Source of the DNA: Arenibacter sp. F20364
GTDB taxonomy: Bacteria > Bacteroidota > Bacteroidia > Flavobacteriales > Flavobacteriaceae
Assembly: GCF_023015905.1 (NCBI RefSeq)
Contig: NZ_JALKBD010000008.1
Coordinates: 1 to 64,000, forward strand
Length of the DNA: 64,000 nt
Direction of reading: 5' to 3'
The translations under genes and the position numbers were made by a program. Shown one piece after another: positions 38,198 through 47,922 of the stretch. Within the stretch, counting starts at the first letter, position 1. The number at the start of each line of letters is the position of its first letter. The notes beneath the pieces were generated by a model. That model did no database searches. It was not told the DNA's origin and saw only the letters and a program-made list of their open reading frames with translations.

Positions 38198-40516
38198 ATG
38201 ACTAATTTTCAATTTCATATTTTCCTCTTGGTTTTATCCCTTATGGTTTCCTGTGATGATAATTCGACTAAAAATGAGGATGTTAACAATGGCCAAGAGC
38301 AAATATCCCTCAATGGGACATGGAAATTTATGGCATCCAACGATATTGACGAGACAGAGGTTTCTGGTTCCGATTTTGGGACATGGGATACTTTGGAAGT
38401 CCCGGGCAACTGGGACGTAGAAAATAAATATGCCCATTTTATAGGAAAAGGTTTTTATCAGCGGGAATTTAAAATTCCAGAATCATGGAAGGGCAAACAA
38501 ATTAGGTTAAGTTTCGATGCTGTTTACGAAACATCTAAGGTTTGGCTAAATGGAAAATTATTGGGGAAACACGAAGGGGGCTACACGCCGTTTGAATTCA
38601 ATATTACGGGACAGGTCAATTTGGGACAAACCAACTCATTGGTGGTTATGGCTGATAATACATTTAAACGCGGAGCTTGGTGGGCATGGGGGGGAATAAG
38701 TAGGGATGTAACCTTGACGGCCAACAGTGATGTTCGTATGGTATGGCAGCACATTGTCGCAATACCCGATTTTAAGACCAACAAAGTTAATTTTAAGATT
38801 ACCTACAAAATCGAGAACAACTCGGATGAAGGGAAGTCGGTCCAAATTGAAGCAAACTTATCAGATTCCAAAACTGGACCCTGGCGATCCGAGACGTTTA
38901 CCGCCCAGATCCCTGCACAGGCTAGCAAGGAAACCTCCATATCATTTGAAGAGGATCTGTCCGTTGTAAAATTATGGCATTTTGACCACCCTTATCTGTA
39001 TCTTTTGGATAGTGAAATGTTTATCAATAATTTAAATGTACATCAACTATCGGATAAGTTCGGTATTCGGAAACTGGAAGCGGTGGGTGAGGAATTGGTG
39101 CTGAACAACGAACCTGTTCGCTTAAATGGCTTTAACCGTGTACACGATCACCGTTTGCATGGTAACACCGAACCTTACGAATTAATAGCCAACGACATTT
39201 TGGATATAAAATCCCTTGGGGGTAATTTTTCCAGAATAATGCATGCCCCTGCTTCAAAAAAGCTACTACAATTCTGCGATAGCATAGGATATATGATCAT
39301 AGAGGAAATTCCAGTGTGGGGGCGAGGAGCGCCAAACGCAGTACCGAACAATCCAAGAACAAAGAAATGGTTGAGTGAAATGATTACTCGCGACTTTAAC
39401 CATGCCAGTGTAGTGGGTTGGAGTATGGGCAATGAAATTGGCAATTCGGAAGAGAGCTGGGAAGATATGACGATGACGTCTGAACAATACAATTATGTAA
39501 ACGATATGTTGGACCATGTGAGCGGCTTGGATTCTACCCGCTTAAAAACCTATGTAAGTTTTACTTCCCATCTTCCCTTGGCAAAAATAGGCAACGAGCC
39601 CTATGAAAAGTTAGATTTGCTATGTATGAACTCTTATGGGGAAACTTATGAAAAAGTAAACAGGGCCCATCGTAAATTTCCTGGTAAACCCATTTTTATT
39701 TCTGAAATAGGAGACAATCAAATAGGATTGACCCCAGATTCAAAACTGACGGATAGACTTGTTGACGAATTGGAAAAAATACGTAAACTACCTTTTGTAG
39801 TAGGGTCTTCATTGTGGACGTACAACGATTATCGCAGCAACTATAAAAATACGCCCCCATCAGAGAATAGGGCTTGGGGCGTGGTGGATGTATGGCGAAA
39901 CAAAAAAAAGGCCTTTACACAAATTCAAGATATTTATGCACCGGTCCAAACATTAACATGTTCCTTGAGCGAAACAGAGTTGACGATAAAACTTCTGCCC
40001 AGAAAAAAACAGGATGTTCCGTCTTTTATTCTCAATGGCTATGTATTAAGATACCAGTTGTTTGATGGAAAAGGGGCAACTATTTCTGAAGGAACCATAG
40101 AACTACCTACAATCAAACCCGGCGATACTGCATTGAATTTTGATCTAAAAAATGAACAGAACGCCAAAGGTATTAGGGTTGCCTTATTATCCCCAATGGA
40201 TATTGAAGTTAAAACCTCTAGCTGTTATGGCAGTCAGGACATCTTGAACAGAGAGGATATAGTGGTAGCATCGAATGTGCCGGCCATAGAATTTTTGGGG
40301 AGACAGGGGGAGAGTGTTGGCCTCGGTTATTCGGTGAGTGAAAGGGATTCCGTGTTTACTATTAGGTATGGGAACAGTGCGGATAATCTTTCGGAAGAAA
40401 TAAATACCGAGCTTAAAGGGGCCATTAAAATTCCCTGGCCTTCTTCAGAACTGTTTTTTGTTAAAATAAAATCTGACGCTACAGAGTGGTCGGGTATCAA
40501 GGAACTTAAAAAGTAA
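38198..40516 (+). CDS. GH2 beta-galactosidase-like lipoprotein
   Basis: This 772-residue lipoprotein (cysteine C19 in VSCDD) has the GH2 order: jelly-roll sugar-binding domain (about 35-180), immunoglobulin-like domain (about 185-295), and TIM barrel (about 300-590). The acid/base is E413 in GNEIG and the nucleophile E503 in ISEIGD. A further beta region of about 180 residues follows. It lies 10 bp after the GH97 gene. In red-algal PULs, GH2 enzymes typically remove beta-linked galactose from oligosaccharide ends after desulfation. Beta-galactosidase is the likeliest activity; beta-glucuronidase is the main alternative. Confidence 0.85.
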   Translation: MTNFQFHIFLLVLSLMVSCDDNSTKNEDVNNGQEQISLNGTWKFMASNDIDETEVSGSDFGTWDTLEVPGNWDVENKYAHFIGKGFYQREFKIPESWKGKQIRLSFDAVYETSKVWLNGKLLGKHEGGYTPFEFNITGQVNLGQTNSLVVMADNTFKRGAWWAWGGISRDVTLTANSDVRMVWQHIVAIPDFKTNKVNFKITYKIENNSDEGKSVQIEANLSDSKTGPWRSETFTAQIPAQASKETSISFEEDLSVVKLWHFDHPYLYLLDSEMFINNLNVHQLSDKFGIRKLEAVGEELVLNNEPVRLNGFNRVHDHRLHGNTEPYELIANDILDIKSLGGNFSRIMHAPASKKLLQFCDSIGYMIIEEIPVWGRGAPNAVPNNPRTKKWLSEMITRDFNHASVVGWSMGNEIGNSEESWEDMTMTSEQYNYVNDMLDHVSGLDSTRLKTYVSFTSHLPLAKIGNEPYEKLDLLCMNSYGETYEKVNRAHRKFPGKPIFISEIGDNQIGLTPDSKLTDRLVDELEKIRKLPFVVGSSLWTYNDYRSNYKNTPPSENRAWGVVDVWRNKKKAFTQIQDIYAPVQTLTCSLSETELTIKLLPRKKQDVPSFILNGYVLRYQLFDGKGATISEGTIELPTIKPGDTALNFDLKNEQNAKGIRVALLSPMDIEVKTSSCYGSQDILNREDIVVASNVPAIEFLGRQGESVGLGYSVSERDSVFTIRYGNSADNLSEEINTELKGAIKIPWPSSELFFVKIKSDATEWSGIKELKK

Positions 40517-40561
40517 CCAACTACAAATAATAGCGCTACCGCCAGAAAAACGAATAGTAAT

Positions 40562-42001
40562 ATGAAACCGATTAGAATCCTTTGCTTAGTAATAATTTTT
40601 ATTTCGAATAATTTAATGGCGCAAAACATTCCAGTGGATCGCCCCAATATTGTTTGGATTATGCTCGAGGATTGGGGGCTCGACTTGGGGTGTTACGGAA
40701 CCAAGGGAATTGAGACCCCTGTTACGGATCAATTGGCAACGGAAGGTATGCGATATACCAATGCGTTTTGTACTTCCCCGGTCTGTTCCACATCCCGATC
40801 GGCAATGATCACAGGTTTTCATCAAAATTATATAGGGGCCGAACAGCATAGAACGGCAAAAGAAGATAGAAAATCTTTACCGTATGGAATTAAGCCTATG
40901 CCCTTACTTTTACAAGAGGCGGGGTACTTTACTGCCCTGATGCTCTACAACAAGACGGATGCCAATTTTAAAGGAGATCTGGGCTTTATGGGCAAGGATT
41001 GGAAAGAACGCGAAAAGGGACAGCCGTTTTTTGCTCAGATTACTTTGGGAGGAACCCATAGACAATGGAATAGGGATGCCAAAAACCCTATAGATCCGAA
41101 TGATATTGAGTTACCTCCATATTATGTGGATACACCATTTGCAAGACGCGATTGGGCCAATGGCCTGGAACAAATGCAGATATGTGACCGGGAAATTGGG
41201 GATATTCTAAAACGCTTGGACAAAGAAGGCCTTTCAGAGAATACACTGGTATTCTTAATTGGAGATAACGGACGCTGCCATATTAGGGGCAAGCAGTTCT
41301 TATATGACCCCGGCTTACAAGTTCCGCTCATCATTAAATGGCCTGGCAAAGTGGCTCCAAATCAGGTGATTGAGGATATGGTACAGACCATAGACATAAC
41401 CGCTACCATTTTAGAGGTTGCCGGCGCGAAACCCAAACATCCATTGCAGGGGAAAAACCTCTTTGAAGAAGCCTCAAAAAATAGGGAGTACATTTTTGCG
41501 GCAAGAGATCGGATGGGGGGAACACATGACGCAATGAGAACCATTCGCTCCAAAAAATACAAGTTGATCCATAATCTAATGCCAGAGCGGGCTTGGTTGC
41601 AATACAGTGGATACAAGGAGGATATGTACCCTATGTTGGCCGAGATGAACGTAATGTATATGGAAGGCAAGCTCAATAAGGATCAGGCAAAGTTTTTTGC
41701 ACCCAATAAACCCGAGTTTGAGTTATATGACATCGAAAAAGACCCCTATGAATTGAACAATCTTGCCTATGACCTCCATTATGGCGATATAAAGGACAAA
41801 TTATTGGCAGAATTGTACAATTGGAGAGAACAGATCAAGGATAAAGGGGTTTCACAAGATTTTAGGGAAGGCGGATTATCATCAAAATACCCAACCAGAA
41901 CTTTGGAAGAATGGAAAGAACGTTACGAAACATGGAAACCTTGGGTGTTTCGTGAGCCAAAATCTAAAGAGAAACATCCGTTTGTAAAAAAGGATTACTG
42001 A
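40562..42001 (+). CDS. S1 sulfatase with unusual C-S-T-S-R site (S1_8-like)
   Basis: This is a 479-residue sulfatase with signal peptide (about 1-20, ending NLMA). The metal motif is MLEDWGLDLGCYG (E36/D37 in place of the usual DD). The formylglycine precursor is C75 in CSTSR, with Thr where the consensus has Pro or Ala. A GDNGRCHIRGK segment supplies the later active-site residues. The LEDW form and size resemble S1_8. It stands between GH2 and a truncated gene. Whether the Thr variant is matured by the cell's formylglycine system is not known from sequence. Confidence 0.8.
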   Translation: MKPIRILCLVIIFISNNLMAQNIPVDRPNIVWIMLEDWGLDLGCYGTKGIETPVTDQLATEGMRYTNAFCTSPVCSTSRSAMITGFHQNYIGAEQHRTAKEDRKSLPYGIKPMPLLLQEAGYFTALMLYNKTDANFKGDLGFMGKDWKEREKGQPFFAQITLGGTHRQWNRDAKNPIDPNDIELPPYYVDTPFARRDWANGLEQMQICDREIGDILKRLDKEGLSENTLVFLIGDNGRCHIRGKQFLYDPGLQVPLIIKWPGKVAPNQVIEDMVQTIDITATILEVAGAKPKHPLQGKNLFEEASKNREYIFAARDRMGGTHDAMRTIRSKKYKLIHNLMPERAWLQYSGYKEDMYPMLAEMNVMYMEGKLNKDQAKFFAPNKPEFELYDIEKDPYELNNLAYDLHYGDIKDKLLAELYNWREQIKDKGVSQDFREGGLSSKYPTRTLEEWKERYETWKPWVFREPKSKEKHPFVKKDY

Positions 42002-42017
42002 AAAAGATACTATTACA

Positions 42018-42218
42018 ATGCATTTAAGACTTGTCATATATAGAGCTTTACTTTTAGTGATCGGATGCTGCTCCGCCCAAGAAATGGAGATGGACACCCA
42101 TGGGGAAGATTTATTTATGCTTAGTGGGGATTGGAAATTTCATGCCATTTATGGAGAAGGTTCCAATTATATAGATATATATCTACCGTCTAAAAGGATT
42201 CTAGGTATAAGGTCATAA
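42018..42218 (+). pseudogene. Truncated secreted-protein remnant
   Basis: A 66-residue reading frame has a good signal or lipoprotein start (cysteines about 17-18) and then LSGDWKFHAIYGEGSNYIDI. That looks like the start of a beta-sandwich domain in a large glycan-active enzyme, after which the frame loses any family character and stops. The start lies only 16 bp after the sulfatase stop. The next 56 bp are gene-free. Most likely a larger gene was deleted internally, leaving its 5' end. A genuine small secreted protein is less likely. Confidence 0.55.
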
Positions 42219-42274
42219 AAAACGGCAACAGGCGAACCTCAAAAATGTAAACTACAAGTAAATATCAGAACATT

Positions 42275-43384
42275 ATGAAAAAAATTAATTTTTTAATTCT
42301 TTTTCTCATTTTATTAATCTCCTGTAAACAGGAAAAGAAAACAGCTTCCTTGGAAGTGGAAAAATCCTCTGATTTTAAAATAGAATTTGGTAAGGTATCC
42401 CCTAAATCTGTATTTAGAAACGATAGCCTTAGTATATGGGGTGGGTCATTGGTAAAAGGCGAAGATGGTCTTTACCATATGTTTTATTCCCGTTGGCCAA
42501 AAAAACTAGGATGGGAGTGGGTAAATTACTCCGTAATCTCCCACGCGGTTTCAGAGTCTCCATTCGGTCCTTTCCAACCCAAGGACGATGCCTTACCAGA
42601 TCGTGGTGCTGAATTTTGGGACGGTTCTACTACTCATAATCCTACAATACATAAGTTTAACGGCAAATATTATTTGTACTATATGGGTAATACAGGAGAC
42701 AAAAAAGTTGTAAGTGTTCCCGGAAAACCGAAGATCAACTGGTTGCATAGAAACAACCAACGTATTGGGGTGGCCGTTGCTGAATCGCCCAACGGACCAT
42801 GGAAACGTTTTGATAAACCAGTTTTGGATGTTTCACCCAATGAAGATGCTTATGATGCCTTAATGACCTCAAACCCTTCTGTATGCCAGATGCCAGATGG
42901 TAAAATATTGATGGTCTATAAGGCGGTAGGTAAAAAACATCCCTTACCAGGAGGTGGTCCGGTAGTACATATGGTGGCCATTGCCGACAGTCCCACTGGA
43001 CCTTTCAAAAAATATCCCGATCCGGTCTTTACCTTCAAAGGTGAACGTTTTCCTGCCGAAGACCCTTATATCTGGTATCAAGACGGGAAGTTTCGGGCTA
43101 TTGTAAAACGTATCAAGCATGAGGGAGGGGAAAGGAAATTTTCTTTGGTGCACTATGATTCTGAAGACGGAATTCAATGGAATAAAGCCAAAAATTTTGA
43201 GATTTCGGAACGTATCGTTACCTGGGAGAACGGACGTACCCAACAATTCACTCACTTAGAACGGCCTCAGGTGTATCGGGAAAATGGAGAACCCATAGCC
43301 CTTTTGTGTGCCGCGGATACGCTTGATGCAAACGGAGTCCGTCAATCGTTTAATCTCCAGATACCGCTAAAGATTTACAAATAA
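42275..43384 (+). CDS. GH43-like five-bladed propeller glycosidase lipoprotein
   Basis: This is a 369-residue lipoprotein (cysteine C17 in LISCK). It has repeated beta-propeller blades, each with an SPxGPF/W signature (95-100, 171-176, 239-244) next to YYLYYMG-type strands. This is the GH43/GH32/GH117 fold. Candidate acidic residues are D116 (FWDGS), and E262/D263 in PAEDPYIW. The N-terminal helix region and RRDPS motif of GH117 are absent, so it is not a third GH117. It may be a GH43 relative or unassigned exo-glycosidase working with the two GH117 enzymes that follow. Confidence 0.7.
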   Translation: MKKINFLILFLILLISCKQEKKTASLEVEKSSDFKIEFGKVSPKSVFRNDSLSIWGGSLVKGEDGLYHMFYSRWPKKLGWEWVNYSVISHAVSESPFGPFQPKDDALPDRGAEFWDGSTTHNPTIHKFNGKYYLYYMGNTGDKKVVSVPGKPKINWLHRNNQRIGVAVAESPNGPWKRFDKPVLDVSPNEDAYDALMTSNPSVCQMPDGKILMVYKAVGKKHPLPGGGPVVHMVAIADSPTGPFKKYPDPVFTFKGERFPAEDPYIWYQDGKFRAIVKRIKHEGGERKFSLVHYDSEDGIQWNKAKNFEISERIVTWENGRTQQFTHLERPQVYRENGEPIALLCAADTLDANGVRQSFNLQIPLKIYK

Positions 43385-43453
43385 ATTTGTGGGTTTGGCC
43401 TGCTGTTTTGGTGCAAAAAGAATATGATTATCAATTTTTTAAAATATGCAAAC

Positions 43454-44746
43454 ATGAAAATACCATTCGACTTAGGTACTGCCCGATTTTGCTTTGTATG
43501 GTGTGTACTGACTTTTTATGGTGGAATAGATGCGGCAAACGCACAACAAACGCCATTTCCCTATAACCTTACCGATAGTACAAAGAACCAAGAAATGAGT
43601 GAGGCGATGCGACGCGTTTTTGACAATCATCCGTCGCCGTTGAATCCTGAGAACGAACTGTATTCCCAATTTAAATACACCAAACTAAAAGGTTTTGACT
43701 ATGGTGGGAAAGATGGTACTGTTACGCGACGCGACCCATCAAAAATACTCTTTGAAAATGGCAAATATTATGTTTGGTATACCAAGCGACATACGGTAGT
43801 CCCTCCAATTGGATGGAATCGGGCAGCGGAAGCCACTGATGAGATACCTTCTACCGATTGGGACCTGGCCGATATATGGTTCGCCACAAGTACCGACGGA
43901 TTTACATGGGAAGAACAGGGCATAGCGGTAAAGCGACCACCGAAACCACAGCCTGGCTGGCGGGCCGTGGCCACACCGGATATTCTAAAATTCAAAGGAA
44001 AGTATTACCTCTACTATCAGTCATTCGTAGAAGCTAGTGGCTTAAGGGGCGACTACTGCCCCATTGGCATGGCGTACTCCGATTCGCCCAATGGGCCATG
44101 GAAGGTCGTGAACAAAGAAGTGCTACCCACGGGAAGCAAGGGCGCATGGGATCAATTCGCGGTTCAAGATCCCACGCCACTGGTCCACGATGGTAAGATA
44201 TACATGTACTACAAATCTGCCTTTAACCGACCGGGTACGGTTTGGAGTGGTATCGGTCTGGCCATTGCCGACAATCCTCTGGGGCCATTTAAAAGGCATC
44301 CTTTAAACCCTGTTCAGAACTCGGGCCATGAAATCTGTTTCTTTCCGTATAAGGAGGGTGTGGCCTCTTTGGTCATTCGCGATGGACCTGAACATTTTAC
44401 CATTCAATATGCCGAAGACTGGGTGAATTTCAAAGTTGTGGCCATTACCGAAATGATGCCGATCGGTCCGAATGCATTTATACCTGATGCCTTTTTAGAT
44501 AATGGCAATGGAAGGGGAATAACTTGGGGCATTTCACATTTCAGGAATGTCAGAGGCGTCAACGGACGAACGTATTCAGAATTGGCCCGTTTCGATTGTG
44601 ACCTTAGTCTTGATGTTCATGACCCCGAAATGAAGGAGCACAATAACCTTTGGCCTCCCGAAGATTACTATCGTTGGGGCCTAAGCCAGTCCCAAAGGGA
44701 AAGAATCGAAAAAACGAGCCACAACCTTATAGAAAATCATAATTGA
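43454..44746 (+). CDS. GH117 glycosidase, alpha-1,3-(3,6-anhydro)-L-galactosidase family (copy 1)
   Basis: This is a secreted protein of about 430 residues with a signal peptide ending ANAQQ. The start at 43454 is preferred; an ATG at 43424 adds ten residues. It has the N-terminal helical segment involved in GH117 dimerisation (SEAMRRVFDNHPS) and YSQFKYTKLKGFDY. The catalytic markers are TRRDPS (D94), an aspartate in VQDPTP (D239), and NSGHE (H292/E293, where GH117 has its catalytic His and an acidic residue). Known GH117 enzymes release 3,6-anhydro-L-galactose from agar or related oligosaccharides, though some family members have no known substrate. It is separated from the second GH117 by 3 bp. 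Confidence 0.88.
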   Translation: MKIPFDLGTARFCFVWCVLTFYGGIDAANAQQTPFPYNLTDSTKNQEMSEAMRRVFDNHPSPLNPENELYSQFKYTKLKGFDYGGKDGTVTRRDPSKILFENGKYYVWYTKRHTVVPPIGWNRAAEATDEIPSTDWDLADIWFATSTDGFTWEEQGIAVKRPPKPQPGWRAVATPDILKFKGKYYLYYQSFVEASGLRGDYCPIGMAYSDSPNGPWKVVNKEVLPTGSKGAWDQFAVQDPTPLVHDGKIYMYYKSAFNRPGTVWSGIGLAIADNPLGPFKRHPLNPVQNSGHEICFFPYKEGVASLVIRDGPEHFTIQYAEDWVNFKVVAITEMMPIGPNAFIPDAFLDNGNGRGITWGISHFRNVRGVNGRTYSELARFDCDLSLDVHDPEMKEHNNLWPPEDYYRWGLSQSQRERIEKTSHNLIENHN

Positions 44747-44749
44747 AAT

Positions 44750-46057
44750 ATGAACGCAATGAAACTCAAAACAATTTTAACACAACTAATTATAGGCGGA
44801 GTGCTTATAAGCATAACAATTGCATGCTCCGATTCAAAACAAGAATCAAAGTCTGCGGTAACGGAAAATGCCGAGACACAGGAGCATCAAGTTTTTCCAC
44901 ATAAAATGCCGGAAGAAAAACCGGACTTCCCATTAAGTGCTTCGGCCGAACGAATGTTCGACTATCCCACACCAAGGGTTCAAGACAATGAACTCTATTC
45001 GCTTTTCAAGTACACCAAACTAGAAGGATTCGATTACAATGGTGGTGATGGAACTATTACCCGCCGTGACCCCTCAAGACCAATTTTTGTAGACGGAAAA
45101 TATTATGTGTGGTATACCAAACGTCACACTAAAACACCACCTATTGGTTGGGACAGGGCCAAGGAAGCTACAGATGAAATACCTTCGACCGATTGGGACC
45201 TGGCCGAAATTTGGTATGCCACGAGTGCCGATGGGATCAACTGGAAAGAAGAAGGTGTAGCCATCAAAAGACCTGAAAAACCCAAACCAGGGTGGCGTTC
45301 TGTTGCTACACCGGATATTTTGGTCTGGAAAGGAAAATACTACCTCTACTACCAAGCGTTTAACGAACCAAGTGGGTTACGTGGTGACTGGTGCCCGGTT
45401 TCCGTTTCTTATGCCGATGCACCTGACGGACCATGGATACATGGCGGCGATGCTGTAATCCCATTTGGGAAAAAGGGCGAATGGGATCAAGATGCCACCC
45501 ACGATCCCCAGCCCATTGTTTATAAAGGAAAAATTTACCTTTATTATAAAGCGGCCTATAATAAATGGCCCGATATTAGGGATAAATATGCGGTAGGTCA
45601 CGGTCTGGCCATAGCCGAAGACCCCTTGGGACCCTTTGAAAAGCACTCCTTGAACCCCGTAATGACTTCGGGGCATGAGACCACATATTTCCCTTTTAAG
45701 GAGGGCATTGCCAATATTACCATTAAAGACGGCAATGAAAGAGAGACCGTACAATATTCTAAAGACGGAGTCAATTTTGAAATTGCCTCGGTCATTTCTT
45801 TGCCTCCAATAGCAGGTGGACCCTATGCCGCTGATATGTTTGCCGATAGTGGGAATGGTAGGGGCTTTACCTGGGGGCTATCACATTTTATTAATGCCGG
45901 TGAACCGAAAAAGGGATATTCAATTATTGCACGGTTTGACTGTGACCTTAGTCTAGACCAGCATATACCCGAATATAAGAAAACAGGGGTATGGCACAAG
46001 CCAGAAGTCTATTTTGCCCAGAAGCCGAATATCAATAATCATCCGGAGGGGCGATAA
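44750..46057 (+). CDS. GH117 glycosidase lipoprotein (copy 2)
   Basis: This 435-residue protein is the tandem paralogue of the preceding gene, clearly similar along its length. It is a lipoprotein instead (cysteine about C26 in TIACSDS). An in-frame ATG at 44759 is an alternative start. Markers: TRRDPS (D107), THDPQP (D252), TSGHE (H309/E310). Small differences lie in the loops after blades, for example NEPSGLRGDWCPVS against VEASGLRGDYCPIG. This suggests a shared mechanism with altered substrate or placement, one soluble and one membrane-anchored. Both probably act at the non-reducing end of anhydro-galactose-containing oligosaccharides. Confidence 0.88.
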   Translation: MNAMKLKTILTQLIIGGVLISITIACSDSKQESKSAVTENAETQEHQVFPHKMPEEKPDFPLSASAERMFDYPTPRVQDNELYSLFKYTKLEGFDYNGGDGTITRRDPSRPIFVDGKYYVWYTKRHTKTPPIGWDRAKEATDEIPSTDWDLAEIWYATSADGINWKEEGVAIKRPEKPKPGWRSVATPDILVWKGKYYLYYQAFNEPSGLRGDWCPVSVSYADAPDGPWIHGGDAVIPFGKKGEWDQDATHDPQPIVYKGKIYLYYKAAYNKWPDIRDKYAVGHGLAIAEDPLGPFEKHSLNPVMTSGHETTYFPFKEGIANITIKDGNERETVQYSKDGVNFEIASVISLPPIAGGPYAADMFADSGNGRGFTWGLSHFINAGEPKKGYSIIARFDCDLSLDQHIPEYKKTGVWHKPEVYFAQKPNINNHPEGR

Positions 46058-46107
46058 CTTTTAAAGCAGTCTCTAATTTGTAATAAACAGAAATTATGGT
46101 TACCGAT

Positions 46108-47901
46108 ATGAACCGGAATAATAGTAAGAAGTACTTCATTTGTGTATTGGCACTATTTGTACAGTTTGGGTTTTCACAACAATCAAAGCCCAATGTCATA
46201 CTGGTGCTGACCGATGATCAGGGTATAGGCGATTTGGGCTGCCATGGCAACCCTTGGCTTAAAACGCCAAATATCGATGCCTTTTATAAAGACGCTGTGC
46301 GTATGACCGATTTTCATGTGAGTCCGGTCTGTACGCCAACCCGTGGGGCGATTATGACTGGTCGCTACCCAATCAATAATGGTGCTTGGGCTACTTACAA
46401 AGGCCGTGACGCCCTTTCGGAAGGGGCTACCACCATGGCCCGTTTATTTCAAAAAAATGGTTATCGAACGGGAATGTTCGGTAAATGGCATTTAGGGGAC
46501 AATTATCCGGTACGACCAATAGATCTCGGTTTTGAGGTTGCCGTGCACCATAAGAGTGGAGGTGTTGGGGAATTGTCCGATTATTGGGGCAATACCTATT
46601 TCAACGATACCTATTTCGTCAATGAAGAACCAAAACGATTTGAAGGGTATTGCACCGATGTTTGGTTCGATGAGGCCATGAAATTTATCGAAGATACCGA
46701 AGAACCCTTTTTTATTTATTTGCCTACCAATGCACCCCACAGTCCGCATTATGTGGACGAAAAATACGCCGAACCCTACAAGTCTTTGGTGGGAACCGAA
46801 ATACCCAATGCCGAGTTTTTTGGAATGATTGCCAACATAGACGAAAATTTCGGCAGGCTTGAAAAGTTCCTGAAAAAAAGAAAATTGGCTGACAACACCA
46901 TTTTAATTTTTATGACCGACAATGGGGCGACCGCCGGATTTGACAGCAAGAGGAACCTAGGGTATAATATGGGCTTCAGAGGGCGAAAAGGGGATGAACT
47001 GGAAGGAGGGCACAGAGTGCCTTTTTTCATCCGATGGAAAGAGGGAAAGGTAACGGGAGGATGGGACATCAATGCAACTACAGCCCATGTAGATCTGATT
47101 CCCACCCTTGCGGGTTTGTGTGATATAGAAATTTCCGAGAAACTGAAGCTCGATGGCCTAGATTTTTCGCCCTTACTCCTGAAAAAGGACAACGAATTGG
47201 GTGAAAGAACGCTGTTCGTTCATAGCCGTCAAGATTGGCGACCACCCCATGATATCGCACAAACCTGTTTGATACTGGATAAGTGGCGCTTGGTGAACGG
47301 TACGGCCTTGTACGATATTGAAAATGACCGCCGACAAGAGAACGATATTGCCGCGCAGAATCCCGAATTGGTGCAACGACTGCTATCGAACAACAGCAAC
47401 TTTTTGAATGAGGTAAAGACCAATACCGAGTATTATGAAGTTCCTACAGCGATTGTGGGCAATCCTAATCAAAAAGAAATAAAATTGACCATTCAACATG
47501 CCATTGGTGATGATAGTCCTATTTGGAAAAGCGAACAAGTGGCTGAAGGACTAAAGAACCAAAACAACAGACATGCTATCAACGTAGAGCAAGAGGGTAC
47601 TTATCGCATATCCTGTAGAAGATGGCCTAAAGAATGTTCGGGCCCCATCCTTGGCGTGCCAAAACAAAACCCTAAAAATTGGTTCGAGTACAAACCCATT
47701 TCACCTAATAAGGCACGAATTCAGATTGCCAATCAAATTGTGGAAAAAGATATTAAGTTGGAAGAGGAAGAAGTGACCTTTGAAGTGTATCTGGAGAAAG
47801 GAAAAACATTTTTAGTAAATGACTTTATCGAAGGGGACGAAAAATATGGGGTATATTATACTTATGTTACCTTTTTGGAAAGCGGTAAAAACAATGATTG
47901 A
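46108..47901 (+). CDS. S1 sulfatase with C-T-P-T-R site and C-terminal beta domain
   Basis: This is a sulfatase of about 597 residues. The ATG at 46108 puts a signal peptide first (ending GFSQQ); an ATG at 46096 adds four residues. The metal motif is LTDDQGIGDLG and the precursor cysteine C75 in CTPTR (Thr in place of Ser), with GKWHLGDN and MTDNGAT. A beta-rich tail follows about residue 455. In N-terminal wording (CHGNPWLKTPN) and architecture it resembles the sulfatase at 9283. It lies just after the GH117 pair and may desulfate the sugar that blocks GH117 action. Confidence 0.85.
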   Translation: MNRNNSKKYFICVLALFVQFGFSQQSKPNVILVLTDDQGIGDLGCHGNPWLKTPNIDAFYKDAVRMTDFHVSPVCTPTRGAIMTGRYPINNGAWATYKGRDALSEGATTMARLFQKNGYRTGMFGKWHLGDNYPVRPIDLGFEVAVHHKSGGVGELSDYWGNTYFNDTYFVNEEPKRFEGYCTDVWFDEAMKFIEDTEEPFFIYLPTNAPHSPHYVDEKYAEPYKSLVGTEIPNAEFFGMIANIDENFGRLEKFLKKRKLADNTILIFMTDNGATAGFDSKRNLGYNMGFRGRKGDELEGGHRVPFFIRWKEGKVTGGWDINATTAHVDLIPTLAGLCDIEISEKLKLDGLDFSPLLLKKDNELGERTLFVHSRQDWRPPHDIAQTCLILDKWRLVNGTALYDIENDRRQENDIAAQNPELVQRLLSNNSNFLNEVKTNTEYYEVPTAIVGNPNQKEIKLTIQHAIGDDSPIWKSEQVAEGLKNQNNRHAINVEQEGTYRISCRRWPKECSGPILGVPKQNPKNWFEYKPISPNKARIQIANQIVEKDIKLEEEEVTFEVYLEKGKTFLVNDFIEGDEKYGVYYTYVTFLESGKNND

Positions 47902-47922
47902 CAACCGAAAACAGAATAGATT

